Source: Collinsella sp. (GTDB lineage: Bacteria > Actinomycetota > Coriobacteriia > Coriobacteriales > Coriobacteriaceae). Taken from it: a stretch of 64,000 bases of DNA. Made by a program: the position numbers and the translations under genes. The stretch lies in NCBI GenBank assembly GCA_019425005.1, contig JAHYYK010000002.1:1-64000 (forward strand), written 5' to 3'. This document shows positions 18,749 to 26,352 of the stretch, piece after piece. Within the stretch, counting starts at the first letter, position 1. Each line of letters begins with the position of its first letter. The notes beneath the pieces are model-generated. The model was not told the DNA's origin and searched no databases. It worked only from the letters and a program-made list of their open reading frames with translations.

Positions 18749-18776
18749 GAGCCGTCAAATCGACGGCTCTTCTTTT
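18749..18776 (+). terminator. intrinsic terminator of tRNA-Arg(UCU)
   Basis: GAGCCGTC (18749-18756) and GACGGCTC (18762-18769) form a perfect 8-bp stem with loop AAATC, followed by TTCTTTT. It ends 12 bases before the tagD-like start, so that gene must use read-through or a promoter near the tRNA. Confidence 0.8.
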
Positions 18777-18788
18777 ATGGAGTTTTTG

Positions 18789-19265
18789 ATGGGCACATTT
18801 TCGTCTGTTCGTATTGAGGCAAATTCCGATCTTCTTGAGACTGGTTTATCTGGTGCAGACGATCGCCATTCCTTAAAACGAGTACTTACGTACGGAACGT
18901 TTGATCTTCTTCATTATGGCCACATTCGCCTTCTTCAACAGGCATCTAAGCTCGGTGACTATCTTATCGTTGGGCTCTCAACTGATGAATTCAATGCTCT
19001 AAAAGGGAAAAAGAGTTTCTATTCCTATGATGTGCGACGTGAGATGCTTGAAGCGCTGCGTTATGTTGACTTGGTAATTCCAGAAGACGATTGGGATCAA
19101 AAGCCTCGGGACATAAAGATGTATCACGCTGATGTTGTGTGCATGGGAGGCGATTGGGCTGGCGATCCTCGCTTTGAATCATTGAAAGATATTTGCGATG
19201 TTGTCTACTTGAATCGAACTCTTGGAATTTCTACTACTGAGGTAAAGGGCAAGCTTGCTCAATAA
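18789..19265 (+). CDS. tagD: glycerol-3-phosphate cytidylyltransferase (TagD/GCT-like)
   Basis: Makes CDP-glycerol (or a related CDP-polyol) from CTP and glycerol-3-phosphate in the cytosol. The 158-residue product has about 28 leading residues, then RVLTYGTFDLLHYGHIRLLQ with the HxGH nucleotidyl-transfer motif, FYSYDVRREMLEAL, MGGDWAGD and the C-terminal RTLGISTTEV (RTxGIST family motif). It is slightly longer at the N-terminus than the 129-residue B. subtilis enzyme. ATG 18789 was chosen because GGAG lies six bases upstream. A strong bidirectional terminator follows. No TagB/TagF glycerophosphotransferase is in the window; the LicD protein on the opposite strand may be the user. Confidence 0.88.
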   Translation: MGTFSSVRIEANSDLLETGLSGADDRHSLKRVLTYGTFDLLHYGHIRLLQQASKLGDYLIVGLSTDEFNALKGKKSFYSYDVRREMLEALRYVDLVIPEDDWDQKPRDIKMYHADVVCMGGDWAGDPRFESLKDICDVVYLNRTLGISTTEVKGKLAQ

Positions 19266-19307
19266 AATTGTTCCGTGTATTGCATGGTAAACACGGGGCA
19301 ATTTTTT
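19266..19307. terminator. strong bidirectional terminator between tagD and licD-like gene
   Basis: A 13-bp stem: 19266-19278 pairs with 19291-19303 (AATTG...CAATT ends, two G-T pairs), loop 12 bases, then a run of T to 19307. On the minus strand the same stem is followed by TTTTATT, so it serves both convergent genes. Confidence 0.82.
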
Positions 19308-19311
19308 ACCA

Positions 19312-20421
19312 TTAATCAAGCAAGCGTTTCATGGCAAGATTTGAGGATCCATTTTCCAGCTCGCTATGATTGACGTGTTGGAAGTGGCTGTTAATGTCAT
19401 TTGGAAGCTCATAGATATCCCCATAGCGGCTCCAGAGGAATAAATCGGGGTTATGCGGCTCCTCGAGCTGGGTTCCCTCAAACGCTATGGCTTTAGTGGG
19501 GAAAAGGTCTGCAATGGGGTAGACCCATTGTTTCTGCTTTCCATCATCAAGGTTGTCGATAGCCCATATGATGCCCTTGGCGTGCTCCTTTTCGCATATG
19601 ATTCCGGCCGCTTTGGACATTTCGAGGCATCGGTCGTAATGCTTCTGAATTAGGCTATTGTTCTCGCCTGAGTAATAAGGCTCGTCATTCCAGAATGCCA
19701 GTGCTCTGTCGGACTCCATTTCTTCGACCATTTGAACACGGAGTTTTCGCTGTTCTTCGGCGAATTTGTTGTCAGTTGACGTGGCCCAGTCATAAATAAA
19801 CAAATCCAGAAAACAGGGTATGTTTTCGTCATTGTAAAGAAATCTAACTTGTCGACAGTGGGCAAAACGATCGTAAGCAATTGAAATTTTATAGCGGTTG
19901 TCATTTTCAACGATGTTGCATAGCTTTTTTAGATCATCGCGCATGATTCCAAGGTCGGTATCATCGTCCCAGGGAATAAATCCTTGATGTCTAATGGCTC
20001 CGATAAGTGTTCCGAAGTTAATCCAATACTTAATGTCGTTCTCTTTGCAGAGAGTGTTGAATTCCTCCAACAGTTTTCCGCATCCAAGCTGCAAAAGTCT
20101 TAATCCGCCAGTTGCTTTGGGGAGATCTTTAAAGAAACGCTCCTTTGCCTCTTGGATAGTTTCTTCCGGCTGCTTATATTCTTCCCACGCAAACATTTTC
20201 ATATGCTCGTCATGGGCATCGAGGTTCTGCGCAATCGACTCAATAAGTGGAATTGCCATATTGTCGAACTTGTAGTTGATGTTCATGTTGATGCCGCTGT
20301 CGGCGACTTCAATTCGATGATAAATTCTATCCAGCTCTTCTTGCAGCCTATTAATGTCGTCATGCATAGCGTGAAGCGATCTGGATGATGCTGGCAAAAA
20401 TTGTTTGATAATGCTGAGCAT
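19312..20421 (-). CDS. LicD family phosphotransferase
   Basis: A 369-residue protein with a helical, possibly coiled-coil N-terminus (DDINRLQEELDRIYHRIEVA) and a LicD nucleotidyltransferase-fold domain from about residue 105. The catalytic signature is seen: YWINFGTLIGAIRHQGFIPW directly followed by DDDTDLGI. LicD proteins move phosphocholine or other phospho-alcohols from CDP-linked donors to surface glycans. No choline uptake or CDP-choline genes are in the window, whereas a CDP-glycerol synthase is adjacent, so glycerol-phosphate transfer is a reasonable inference. AT-rich codons mark it as cargo. It faces tagD and shares the terminator. Confidence 0.87.
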   Translation of the reverse strand: MLSIIKQFLPASSRSLHAMHDDINRLQEELDRIYHRIEVADSGINMNINYKFDNMAIPLIESIAQNLDAHDEHMKMFAWEEYKQPEETIQEAKERFFKDLPKATGGLRLLQLGCGKLLEEFNTLCKENDIKYWINFGTLIGAIRHQGFIPWDDDTDLGIMRDDLKKLCNIVENDNRYKISIAYDRFAHCRQVRFLYNDENIPCFLDLFIYDWATSTDNKFAEEQRKLRVQMVEEMESDRALAFWNDEPYYSGENNSLIQKHYDRCLEMSKAAGIICEKEHAKGIIWAIDNLDDGKQKQWVYPIADLFPTKAIAFEGTQLEEPHNPDLFLWSRYGDIYELPNDINSHFQHVNHSELENGSSNLAMKRLLD

Positions 20422-20542
20422 TGGATACTTCTTTCAATTGAATTATCTTTTTGAGCAATCCGAGCGATGATTGGCTAGTAAAGTCGTAACCTCTTCGCCA
20501 GTCTATAGAGTCATTTAGTAGTGACTTGGGGTCTCCTGTCCT

Positions 20543-21667
20543 TTACGCCTCAGCTGGCTCCACGCCCAGCTCGTTGCGGACGAGCTCGAAGGCGGCGGCG
20601 ATGGCCTTGTCCATGTCGTAGTACTTGTAGCCGCCCAGGCGACCGGCGAAGATCACGTCGCCCTCCTGCGCCGCCAGCTCCTCGTACTGCTTGTAGAGGG
20701 CCTCGTTCCTGGTGTCGTTGATGGGGTAGTAGGGCTCGTCGCCAGGCTTCCAGTCCGCCGGGTACTCGCGCGTGATGACGGTCTTGTCCTGCGTGCCGAA
20801 CTCGAAGTGCTTGTGCTCGATGACGCGGGTGTAGGGGATCTCGCGCTCGGTGTAGTTGACCACGGCCACGCCCTGGTGGTCGGCCTCGTCGAGCGTCTCG
20901 GTCTCGAAGCGCAGGCTGCGGTACTCGAGCGTGCCCAGTTTAAAGTCGTAGAACGCGTCGATGGGGCCGCAGTAGATCGTCCTGGCGGCGATACCGGGCT
21001 CGGCGGCGGCCAGCTCCTTGTACTCCACGCCGCAGCGCACCTCGACGCCCTCGAGCATGTTGGCGACCATCTTGGTGTAGCCGCCCATGGGGATGCCCTG
21101 GTAGCGGTCGTTGAAGTAGTTGTTGTCGTAGGTGAAGCGGCAGGGGAGGCGCCTGATGATGCTCGCGGGCAGGTCGCGGCAGTCGCGGCCCCATTGCTTC
21201 TCGGTGTAGCCCTTCACGAGCGTCTCGAAGATGTCGCGGCCGACGAGCGACAGCGCCTGCTCCTCGAGGTTCTGCGGCTCTCCGATGTTCTCGGCGGCCA
21301 CCTGCTCGGCGATCTTTGCGCGGGCGTCTGCCGGCGTGACGACGCCCGGCCACATCTTGGCGAAGGTGTTCATGTTGAAGGGCATGTTGTACATGTTGCC
21401 GCGGAAGTTGGCGACCGGCGAGTTGACGTAGTTGTTGAACTCGGCGAAGCGGTTGACGTAGTCCCAGACGTCCTTCATGGAGGTGTGGAAGATGTGCGCG
21501 CCGTAGCGGTGGACCTGGATGCCCTCGACGTCCTCGGTGTAGACGTTGCCGGCGATGTGGTCGCGGCGGTCGATGACCAGGACCGACTTGCCGGCGCGCT
21601 TGGCGGCGTTGGCAAAGACGGCGCCAGAGAGGCCGGCACCGACGACGAGGTAATCGTACTGGGACAT
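20543..21667 (-). CDS. glf: UDP-galactopyranose mutase
   Basis: FAD-dependent conversion of UDP-galactopyranose to UDP-galactofuranose, so the surface glycan probably contains galactofuranose. The 374-residue product starts with the FAD motif YLVVGAGLSGAVFA and IDRRDHIAGNVYTE, and contains HIFHTS, KQWGRDCRDLP, NNYFNDRYQGIPMGGYT and the C-terminal GRLGGYKYYDMDKAI. AAGGAG lies seven bases before the ATG. High-GC codon use contrasts sharply with licD just downstream, which makes it a right-hand backbone flank of the cargo. Confidence 0.95.
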   Translation of the reverse strand: MSQYDYLVVGAGLSGAVFANAAKRAGKSVLVIDRRDHIAGNVYTEDVEGIQVHRYGAHIFHTSMKDVWDYVNRFAEFNNYVNSPVANFRGNMYNMPFNMNTFAKMWPGVVTPADARAKIAEQVAAENIGEPQNLEEQALSLVGRDIFETLVKGYTEKQWGRDCRDLPASIIRRLPCRFTYDNNYFNDRYQGIPMGGYTKMVANMLEGVEVRCGVEYKELAAAEPGIAARTIYCGPIDAFYDFKLGTLEYRSLRFETETLDEADHQGVAVVNYTEREIPYTRVIEHKHFEFGTQDKTVITREYPADWKPGDEPYYPINDTRNEALYKQYEELAAQEGDVIFAGRLGGYKYYDMDKAIAAAFELVRNELGVEPAEA

Positions 21668-21831
21668 GGATGAACTCCTTTGTATGTAATCAAACAGTTA
21701 CTTAGGATTTGGGACAAATAAACCTGATAATTCTGTTCCAAGGATTAGTGTACCAGGCGTGTTGTAGGCTTTCTTTCAGTAGCTTCAGCTCATGTGCATA
21801 GCCCCGGTTTCTAGATGATTTAAAGAATCTG

Positions 21832-22833
21832 CTAATTCGTCTTCAAACACTCCGGTAAGACTTTCGATACGGCATTCATTGCCTGCGGCTTTAGGTACTG
21901 CTCGTTGAGTCGTGCCTTTTTGTAAGCGTAGCGAGTGTCTGCTGAGTATTTGACCAGCACATCGGTGAAGAACCGCTCCCAGCTTAAATAATCGCGACTT
22001 TCGATATAGCTTGAGGGGTCCTCGAGGATCTTGGGAATGTCGCTGCTGGGTATGAGCTCGGAGCGCAGGAGTGTCCACTCGAACGATTCCGGGAGGAATA
22101 GGCGAACGTTCTTGTAAACGCGCTGGCCGAGCACCTTTTCAATGTAGGGACCAAACGCTGCGCCGTCTCCTATGGCAAGAACGTTTTGCTCGGGGCATTC
22201 GTGAATCGTACGTTTTAGATTCGCAACGCCGGTGGCGGTATAGCAGGGAATCCCGAGTCGGTTGCAAAGAGCGTCGTAGAATTGATAGCCAGATTTGCTA
22301 TCCTCGACAACTACGGCGTCGGGTACCTCGAATCCAACATTTAGATCCTGATACAGCATACTTGCTGTGTGGTCATATAGCGGTTTGGTCACCGAGTAGA
22401 AGCGCCTGTCGCTCTTGCGGCCATTGATTGTTTTACTTGTCGTGTTGACTAACTTCAGGATCTCATCAACGCTGTAGGGGAGCTCGTTGGCATCGCGACG
22501 AGATATCAGAACAAAATAGTTGGACGAGCCGTTTACGGCTTTGGCGAAGTCCTTTGAGTAGATAAACTCGTTGCCCTCATCTAGAAAGACGATTGAATCT
22601 TCGATGATCGACAGCTCGCGCTCCCAGCGTCTGCCGGAAAGCGTTTCGCAAGGTACGTCGCAGCTGAGTGCAACGCCGCTTTCCGGTCCTCGGTCGTTGT
22701 AGTCGCGAATCATCGAGATGAGCGTCGTTTTGCCCGTGCCGCTGTTGCCGCGTATAAAGGAAATATTGCGCTTAAACGTGAGTGTGTATTTGACCTTTGC
22801 ACGCTCTACGACAACGGTATGCGTTCCCTTCAT
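21832..22833 (-). CDS. P-loop ATPase of unknown function, partner of DUF4869-like protein
   Basis: A 333-residue protein I recognise only as a recurring partner of DUF4869 proteins in gut bacteria (from memory). Seen: an N-terminal strand-rich start, Walker A GNSGTGKT (residues 29-36), a Walker-B-like SIVFLDEGNEF (Asp85, Glu86), a sensor-like NYFVLISRRDANELPYSVD, then a second half from about residue 170 with VVVEDSKSGYQFYDAL (Glu177, Asp178), ATGVANL and VLAIGDGAAFG (Asp223), and FLPESFEW. The second half has the strand-acid-helix rhythm of a Toprim fold, which is weak inference. No membrane segments. Its ATG overlaps the stop of the upstream gene by one base (TAATG), so the two are translationally coupled. 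Confidence 0.7.
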   Translation of the reverse strand: MKGTHTVVVERAKVKYTLTFKRNISFIRGNSGTGKTTLISMIRDYNDRGPESGVALSCDVPCETLSGRRWERELSIIEDSIVFLDEGNEFIYSKDFAKAVNGSSNYFVLISRRDANELPYSVDEILKLVNTTSKTINGRKSDRRFYSVTKPLYDHTASMLYQDLNVGFEVPDAVVVEDSKSGYQFYDALCNRLGIPCYTATGVANLKRTIHECPEQNVLAIGDGAAFGPYIEKVLGQRVYKNVRLFLPESFEWTLLRSELIPSSDIPKILEDPSSYIESRDYLSWERFFTDVLVKYSADTRYAYKKARLNEQYLKPQAMNAVSKVLPECLKTN

Positions 22834-23282
22834 TACTCATCAACATCCAAAAAGTCATTCGTGGCGCCGACAAACTCCTGCATGTTTCTAACGATGCGGC
22901 CATCGTTATTGATGCGAATCTCAAAGCTCTTCCAGGGGAATTTCATGATGTGGTATAAGGTCACCAGCACATCCTGCTCTTTGCCGATCTTGAGTAGCCA
23001 GCGGGCACAGTTGTCTCCGCAGGTGGATGCGTTGAACACCATATTTGGGAGATTGCGCACCAGCAGCAGCGTCTTAACGCCGCCGGACAGTTCGAGTGGA
23101 GTGATTGAGCCCAGCTGCTTGCTTACGATGTTGTGGGGACCGATGAGCTCTGATCCGTCCACGCTTTTAATAATCTGTGCGGCCATAGGGTCTTCGAACC
23201 ATGAGTCCAAGTATGAGTTCCTAAAATAGGTTTCGGTATCGTAGATGGAACCGGGGTAATCCCCCAGGTGAATGCTCAGCAT
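22833..23282 (-). CDS. DUF4869-like protein
   Basis: A 149-residue soluble protein starting MLSIHLGDYPGSIYDTETYF. Conserved-looking blocks are LSGGVKTLLL (65-74) and FNASTCGDNCARWLLKIG (83-100), the latter with two Cys four residues apart. The pattern matches DUF4869 as I remember it; the function is unknown. It is first in a two-gene unit: its stop overlaps the ATPase start. The ribosome site CTGGAG lies seven bases before the ATG and a TATAAT box lies further upstream, so the pair is expressed independently of the aro operon behind it. Confidence 0.7.
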   Translation of the reverse strand: MLSIHLGDYPGSIYDTETYFRNSYLDSWFEDPMAAQIIKSVDGSELIGPHNIVSKQLGSITPLELSGGVKTLLLVRNLPNMVFNASTCGDNCARWLLKIGKEQDVLVTLYHIMKFPWKSFEIRINNDGRIVRNMQEFVGATNDFLDVDE

Positions 23283-23313
23283 GTGGGTCTCCAGACGTAG
23301 TGTGACTGCAACG

Positions 23314-23319
23314 ATTATA
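23314..23319 (-). promoter_or_regulatory. -10 box for the DUF4869-ATPase unit
   Basis: The minus strand reads GGCATATAATCG, a perfect TATAAT about 32 bases before the start codon. No good -35 is seen at 16-18 bases, because that place is occupied by the terminator of the aro operon. Confidence 0.45.
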
Positions 23320-23334
23320 TGCCAGTAACAAAAT

Positions 23335-23360
23335 GCCGGCAGCAGCGAGGTGCTGCCGGC
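23335..23360 (-). terminator. intrinsic terminator of the aro operon
   Basis: GCCGGCAGCA (23335-23344) pairs perfectly with TGCTGCCGGC (23351-23360), loop 6 bases. Read on the minus strand it is followed by ATTTTGTTA, downstream of the aroQ stop. Confidence 0.75.
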
Positions 23361-23410
23361 GCTGGAGTTTTGTTCGTGTGAATCGGTGCTAATGTATTGA
23401 TCCGCGAGGC

Positions 23411-23848
23411 TTACTTTTCGAGATGCTCTTTCAGCAGCTCCAACGCGTGGGCGTAGCCCTTCAGGCCCTCGCCGGTGATGGTGGCAAAGCAGGCTAGGCG
23501 TGCATAGCTCACCTGACGGAAGTCCTCGCGGGTCTCGACAGCGCTGATGTGGACCTCCACAGCCGGGATGGCGACGGCCTTGAGGGCGTCGAGGATCGCC
23601 ACGCTCGTATGCGTGTATGCCGCCGGGTTGATGACGATGCCGTCGACCTTGCCGTAGGCCTCCTGGATCTTGTCGACGATGCTGCCTTCGTGGTTAGACT
23701 GGAAGACCTCGACCTTGTCGAAGCCTTGTGCGGCGCCCGCTTCCTGGCAGATCTGCACTAAGCGGTCGTAGTTGTCGCTGCCATAGATGCCCGGCTCGCG
23801 AATGCCGAGCATGTTGAGGTTGGGGCCGTTGATGACGAGTGCTTTCAT
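23411..23848 (-). CDS. aroQ: 3-dehydroquinate dehydratase, type II
   Basis: Third shikimate step: dehydration of 3-dehydroquinate in the cytosol, as a dodecamer in this family. The 145-residue length is normal. Seen: NGPNLNMLGIREPGIYG with catalytic Arg17 and Tyr22, FQSNHEGSIVD, the NPAAYTHTSVAI block and VEVHIS with His100. The ending ETREDFRQVS replaces the common 'NVHAREEFR' stretch. It is last in the eight-gene operon; 64 bases holding a palindromic element separate it from aroE-aroK. Confidence 0.95.
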   Translation of the reverse strand: MKALVINGPNLNMLGIREPGIYGSDNYDRLVQICQEAGAAQGFDKVEVFQSNHEGSIVDKIQEAYGKVDGIVINPAAYTHTSVAILDALKAVAIPAVEVHISAVETREDFRQVSYARLACFATITGEGLKGYAHALELLKEHLEK

Positions 23849-23869
23849 GGTTGCTTCCTTTGCGATTGG

Positions 23870-23910
23870 AAAACCACCACAAAAGTGCCTGTCCCCTTTG
23901 TGGTGGTTTT
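23870..23910. repeat. REP-like palindrome with GGGGACAGG core
   Basis: AAAACCACCACAAA (23870-23883) and TTTGTGGTGGTTTT (23897-23910) form a perfect 14-bp inverted repeat around a 13-base loop. On the minus strand, the aro mRNA strand, the loop begins GGGGACAGGCACT, a core of the kind found in dispersed REP elements tied to RAYT transposases. It sits between aroE-aroK and aroQ and would fold as a strong hairpin in the operon transcript, possibly a processing or attenuation point. Only one copy of this exact form is in the window. Confidence 0.7.
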
Positions 23911-23912
23911 GA

Positions 23913-25163
23913 TTAGAGAGCGGATGGGAGGGTGTCGAGGAGGGCTTGGGCGGTGTTGGCGGCGCAATCGCGCGAGTCGATGATGTAGTCGGCCCAGGCG
24001 TGGTAGCGCGGCATGCGCTGTTCGGCCAGCTTGTCGATGCCGTCGCGTGCGGTGATGGGGCGGCCCTTGTGTGCGAGCTCGTCGAGCTTGCGGTTGAGCA
24101 TCACAATCTGGCTGTTCTGGTGCAGCAGCGGGTAGTTCTCGTCGCGCGTGACCACGCCGCCGCCGGTGGAAAGCACCAGGCCGCTGCGCTTGGAGATGTC
24201 GGCCAGCGCCGCCGTCTCCTGTTCGCGGAACGCCGCCTCGCCGCGCTCGACGATAAAGTCGGCGCAGGGCATGCCCAGGCGCTCCTCGAGGGCGCGGTCC
24301 AGATCGATGTGCTCTCGCCCCGTGAGCAGGGCAATCTGCTCGCCCACACGGGTCTTGCCCGAGCCCGGCATGCCGATCAGGGCAATGTTTTGCTCGCGGC
24401 GGGACAGACGCTCCGTTATGTCCAAGATGCGCTCGCGCGGAGTGACCTGGCCGGTGTAGCGCTCGACGGCCTGTGCCGCTTGGGCCACGAGCATCAGCAG
24501 GCCGCCGATGCAGGGGATGCCGCGGCGCTCGGCCTCGAGCATCAGGCCCGTGCGTGCAGGGTTGTAGACAATGTCGATGACGCCCTCGAGCGCATCGAGC
24601 CCCTCGAGCGTGCAGGGGGCATCGGGACAGTGGGGGAACATGCCGGCAGGCGTGCAGTTGACGAGCAGTGCGGCGTCGGACTGCTGCGCGATGTTGTCGT
24701 AGTTGACTTCGCTCGTGCGGCCGACCGGCACGACGATGGCGCCCAGGTCGCCGAGCACCATGCCGGCAGTGGTGCCGGCGCCACCGGTGGCACCGAGCAC
24801 GAGGGCCTTCTTGCCGGCGACCTCGACGCCCAGCTCCTCGACTAGGCACTGAAGGCCGAAGTAGTCGGTGTTGTCGCCGCGCAGGCGGCCGTCGGGCAGG
24901 CGCGTGATGGTGTTGACGTTTCCCATACGCTCGGCGAGTGGACTCAGCTCGTCCAGGTATTCCATGACGGCGCGCTTGTAGGGGATGGTCACGTTGGTGC
25001 CCTCCCATTCGTCACCCGTCATAAAAGCCTTGAGGTCCTCGGGCTCGCGCTCAAAACGCACGTACTCGAGCCCCGCGAGCTCCTTGTAGATGGTCGGGGT
25101 GTAGCTGTGGCCCAGCACGCGGCCCAGCACGCCGTAGGGGCGGGTTGCGGCGGCATCGGTCAT
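23913..25163 (-). CDS. aroE-aroK: fused shikimate dehydrogenase / shikimate kinase
   Basis: A 416-residue bifunctional enzyme for two consecutive shikimate steps. Residues 1 to about 250 are AroE: GHSYTPTIY near the start, NVTIPYK with catalytic Lys63, GDNTDYFG with Asp100, and the NADP glycine motif VLGATGGAGTT (about 122-132). Residues about 257-416 are AroK: P-loop GMPGSGKTRVG (264-274), DLDRALEERLG, TGGGVVTRDENY and the KGRPIT lid region. Separate AroE and AroK are about 270 and 170 residues, so both domains are complete. Its start directly abuts the pheA stop. Confidence 0.93.
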   Translation of the reverse strand: MTDAAATRPYGVLGRVLGHSYTPTIYKELAGLEYVRFEREPEDLKAFMTGDEWEGTNVTIPYKRAVMEYLDELSPLAERMGNVNTITRLPDGRLRGDNTDYFGLQCLVEELGVEVAGKKALVLGATGGAGTTAGMVLGDLGAIVVPVGRTSEVNYDNIAQQSDAALLVNCTPAGMFPHCPDAPCTLEGLDALEGVIDIVYNPARTGLMLEAERRGIPCIGGLLMLVAQAAQAVERYTGQVTPRERILDITERLSRREQNIALIGMPGSGKTRVGEQIALLTGREHIDLDRALEERLGMPCADFIVERGEAAFREQETAALADISKRSGLVLSTGGGVVTRDENYPLLHQNSQIVMLNRKLDELAHKGRPITARDGIDKLAEQRMPRYHAWADYIIDSRDCAANTAQALLDTLPSAL

Positions 25164-26309
25164 CTAGAGCACCTCCGTGTAGCTGCCAAAGTAGGTGAAG
25201 TTTTCGCACACGTCGTCAATCGAGTCGAGCAAGTCGTCGAGGGCTTTGCTGCCAAAGGGACAGTCCAGATCGAAGTAGAACATAAACTCAAAGTCGCGCC
25301 CGGGGATGGGGCGGCTTTCGAGCTTGATAAGGTTGATGTTGAGCGCGTAGAAGCGCTCGAGCACACGATAGAGTGCGCCCGGTTCGTTGGCCGTGGTGAT
25401 CATGAGCGAGGTACGGTTGGCACCGGGATATACGCGCGGCTCGCGGCTGATGACGACGAAGCGCGTGTAGTTGTTGTCCGAGTCCTGGATATTGGGCTCC
25501 AGCACCTCCAGACCATAGAGTGCCGCGCAGCTGCGCGATGCGATGGCGGCGACGTCGGTGCGCTCGGAGTTGGCGACCATCTCGGCCGACATGGCCGTGT
25601 TTGGGTACTTGGTGGCGTGCAGGTCGTGGGACTCGATAAAGCCGGCACACTGGGCAATAGCTTGGCCGTGGCTGTAGACCTCGCGCACGTCGGCGAGCTT
25701 GGTGCCGGGCTTGACGAGCAGATTGTGGTCGATCTTGAGGCGCAGCGAGCGCACGATATGGAAGTCGAACTGCGCGAGCAGGTCGTAGACGGCGTTGACG
25801 GAACCTGCGGTGGAGTTTTCGATGGGCAGTACGCCAAACTCGCAGAAGCCGTCGCGCACGGCGCGCATAACGCCCTCAAAGGTCTCGAAGAACGCGATAT
25901 CGGGCACATCGAAGAGCTTACACGCGGCGATCTGGCTGTAGGCGCCCTCGACGCCCTGGCAGGCGACGCTAGCCGTCTGGGGGAAGGGTGTGTTAAAGGG
26001 TGATTCCGTGGCATGGGCCTTTTGCGAGACGGTGATGCCCTTGAGCTCGTTGATGTAGCGCTGCTGCTCGGCCTTGCTCATGCTCATGAGCAAGCGGAAC
26101 AGGGTGATGGTCTGCGCCTCGTAGCGCTCAGGTGCGCGGCTGGCGAGGTTGTTGAGCTTGGAGCGCTCGCGGGCGGGGTCGAAGACAGCCTTGCCCATCT
26201 CGATCTTTGACTTAGCGACCTCGGTGGCAATGTCCATGCGCTCGACAAAGCTGTTGAGGAGTGTGGTGTCGATGCCATCGATGGCCTGGCGGATGTCAGC
26301 AAGGTCCAT
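25164..26309 (-). CDS. pheA: bifunctional chorismate mutase / prephenate dehydratase (P-protein)
   Basis: Turns chorismate into prephenate and then phenylpyruvate, the committed Phe steps. The 381-residue layout: AroQ-type chorismate mutase helices (LADIRQAIDGIDTTLLNSF, EVAKSKIEMGKAVFDPARE) to about residue 90, the prephenate dehydratase domain with GVEGAYSQIAA, PIENSTAGSVNAVYDLL and the catalytic NYTRFVVISRE, then an ACT domain (EPGALYRVLERF, LIKLESRPIPGR) that normally binds Phe for feedback. ATG 26309 was chosen because AAAGGGG precedes it; an in-frame GTG 15 bases upstream lacks a site. Confidence 0.95.
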   Translation of the reverse strand: MDLADIRQAIDGIDTTLLNSFVERMDIATEVAKSKIEMGKAVFDPARERSKLNNLASRAPERYEAQTITLFRLLMSMSKAEQQRYINELKGITVSQKAHATESPFNTPFPQTASVACQGVEGAYSQIAACKLFDVPDIAFFETFEGVMRAVRDGFCEFGVLPIENSTAGSVNAVYDLLAQFDFHIVRSLRLKIDHNLLVKPGTKLADVREVYSHGQAIAQCAGFIESHDLHATKYPNTAMSAEMVANSERTDVAAIASRSCAALYGLEVLEPNIQDSDNNYTRFVVISREPRVYPGANRTSLMITTANEPGALYRVLERFYALNINLIKLESRPIPGRDFEFMFYFDLDCPFGSKALDDLLDSIDDVCENFTYFGSYTEVL

Positions 26310-26352
26310 GGAGACCCCTTTCACGTGTCGGGGGATGTTGAGGGGTGGGTAG

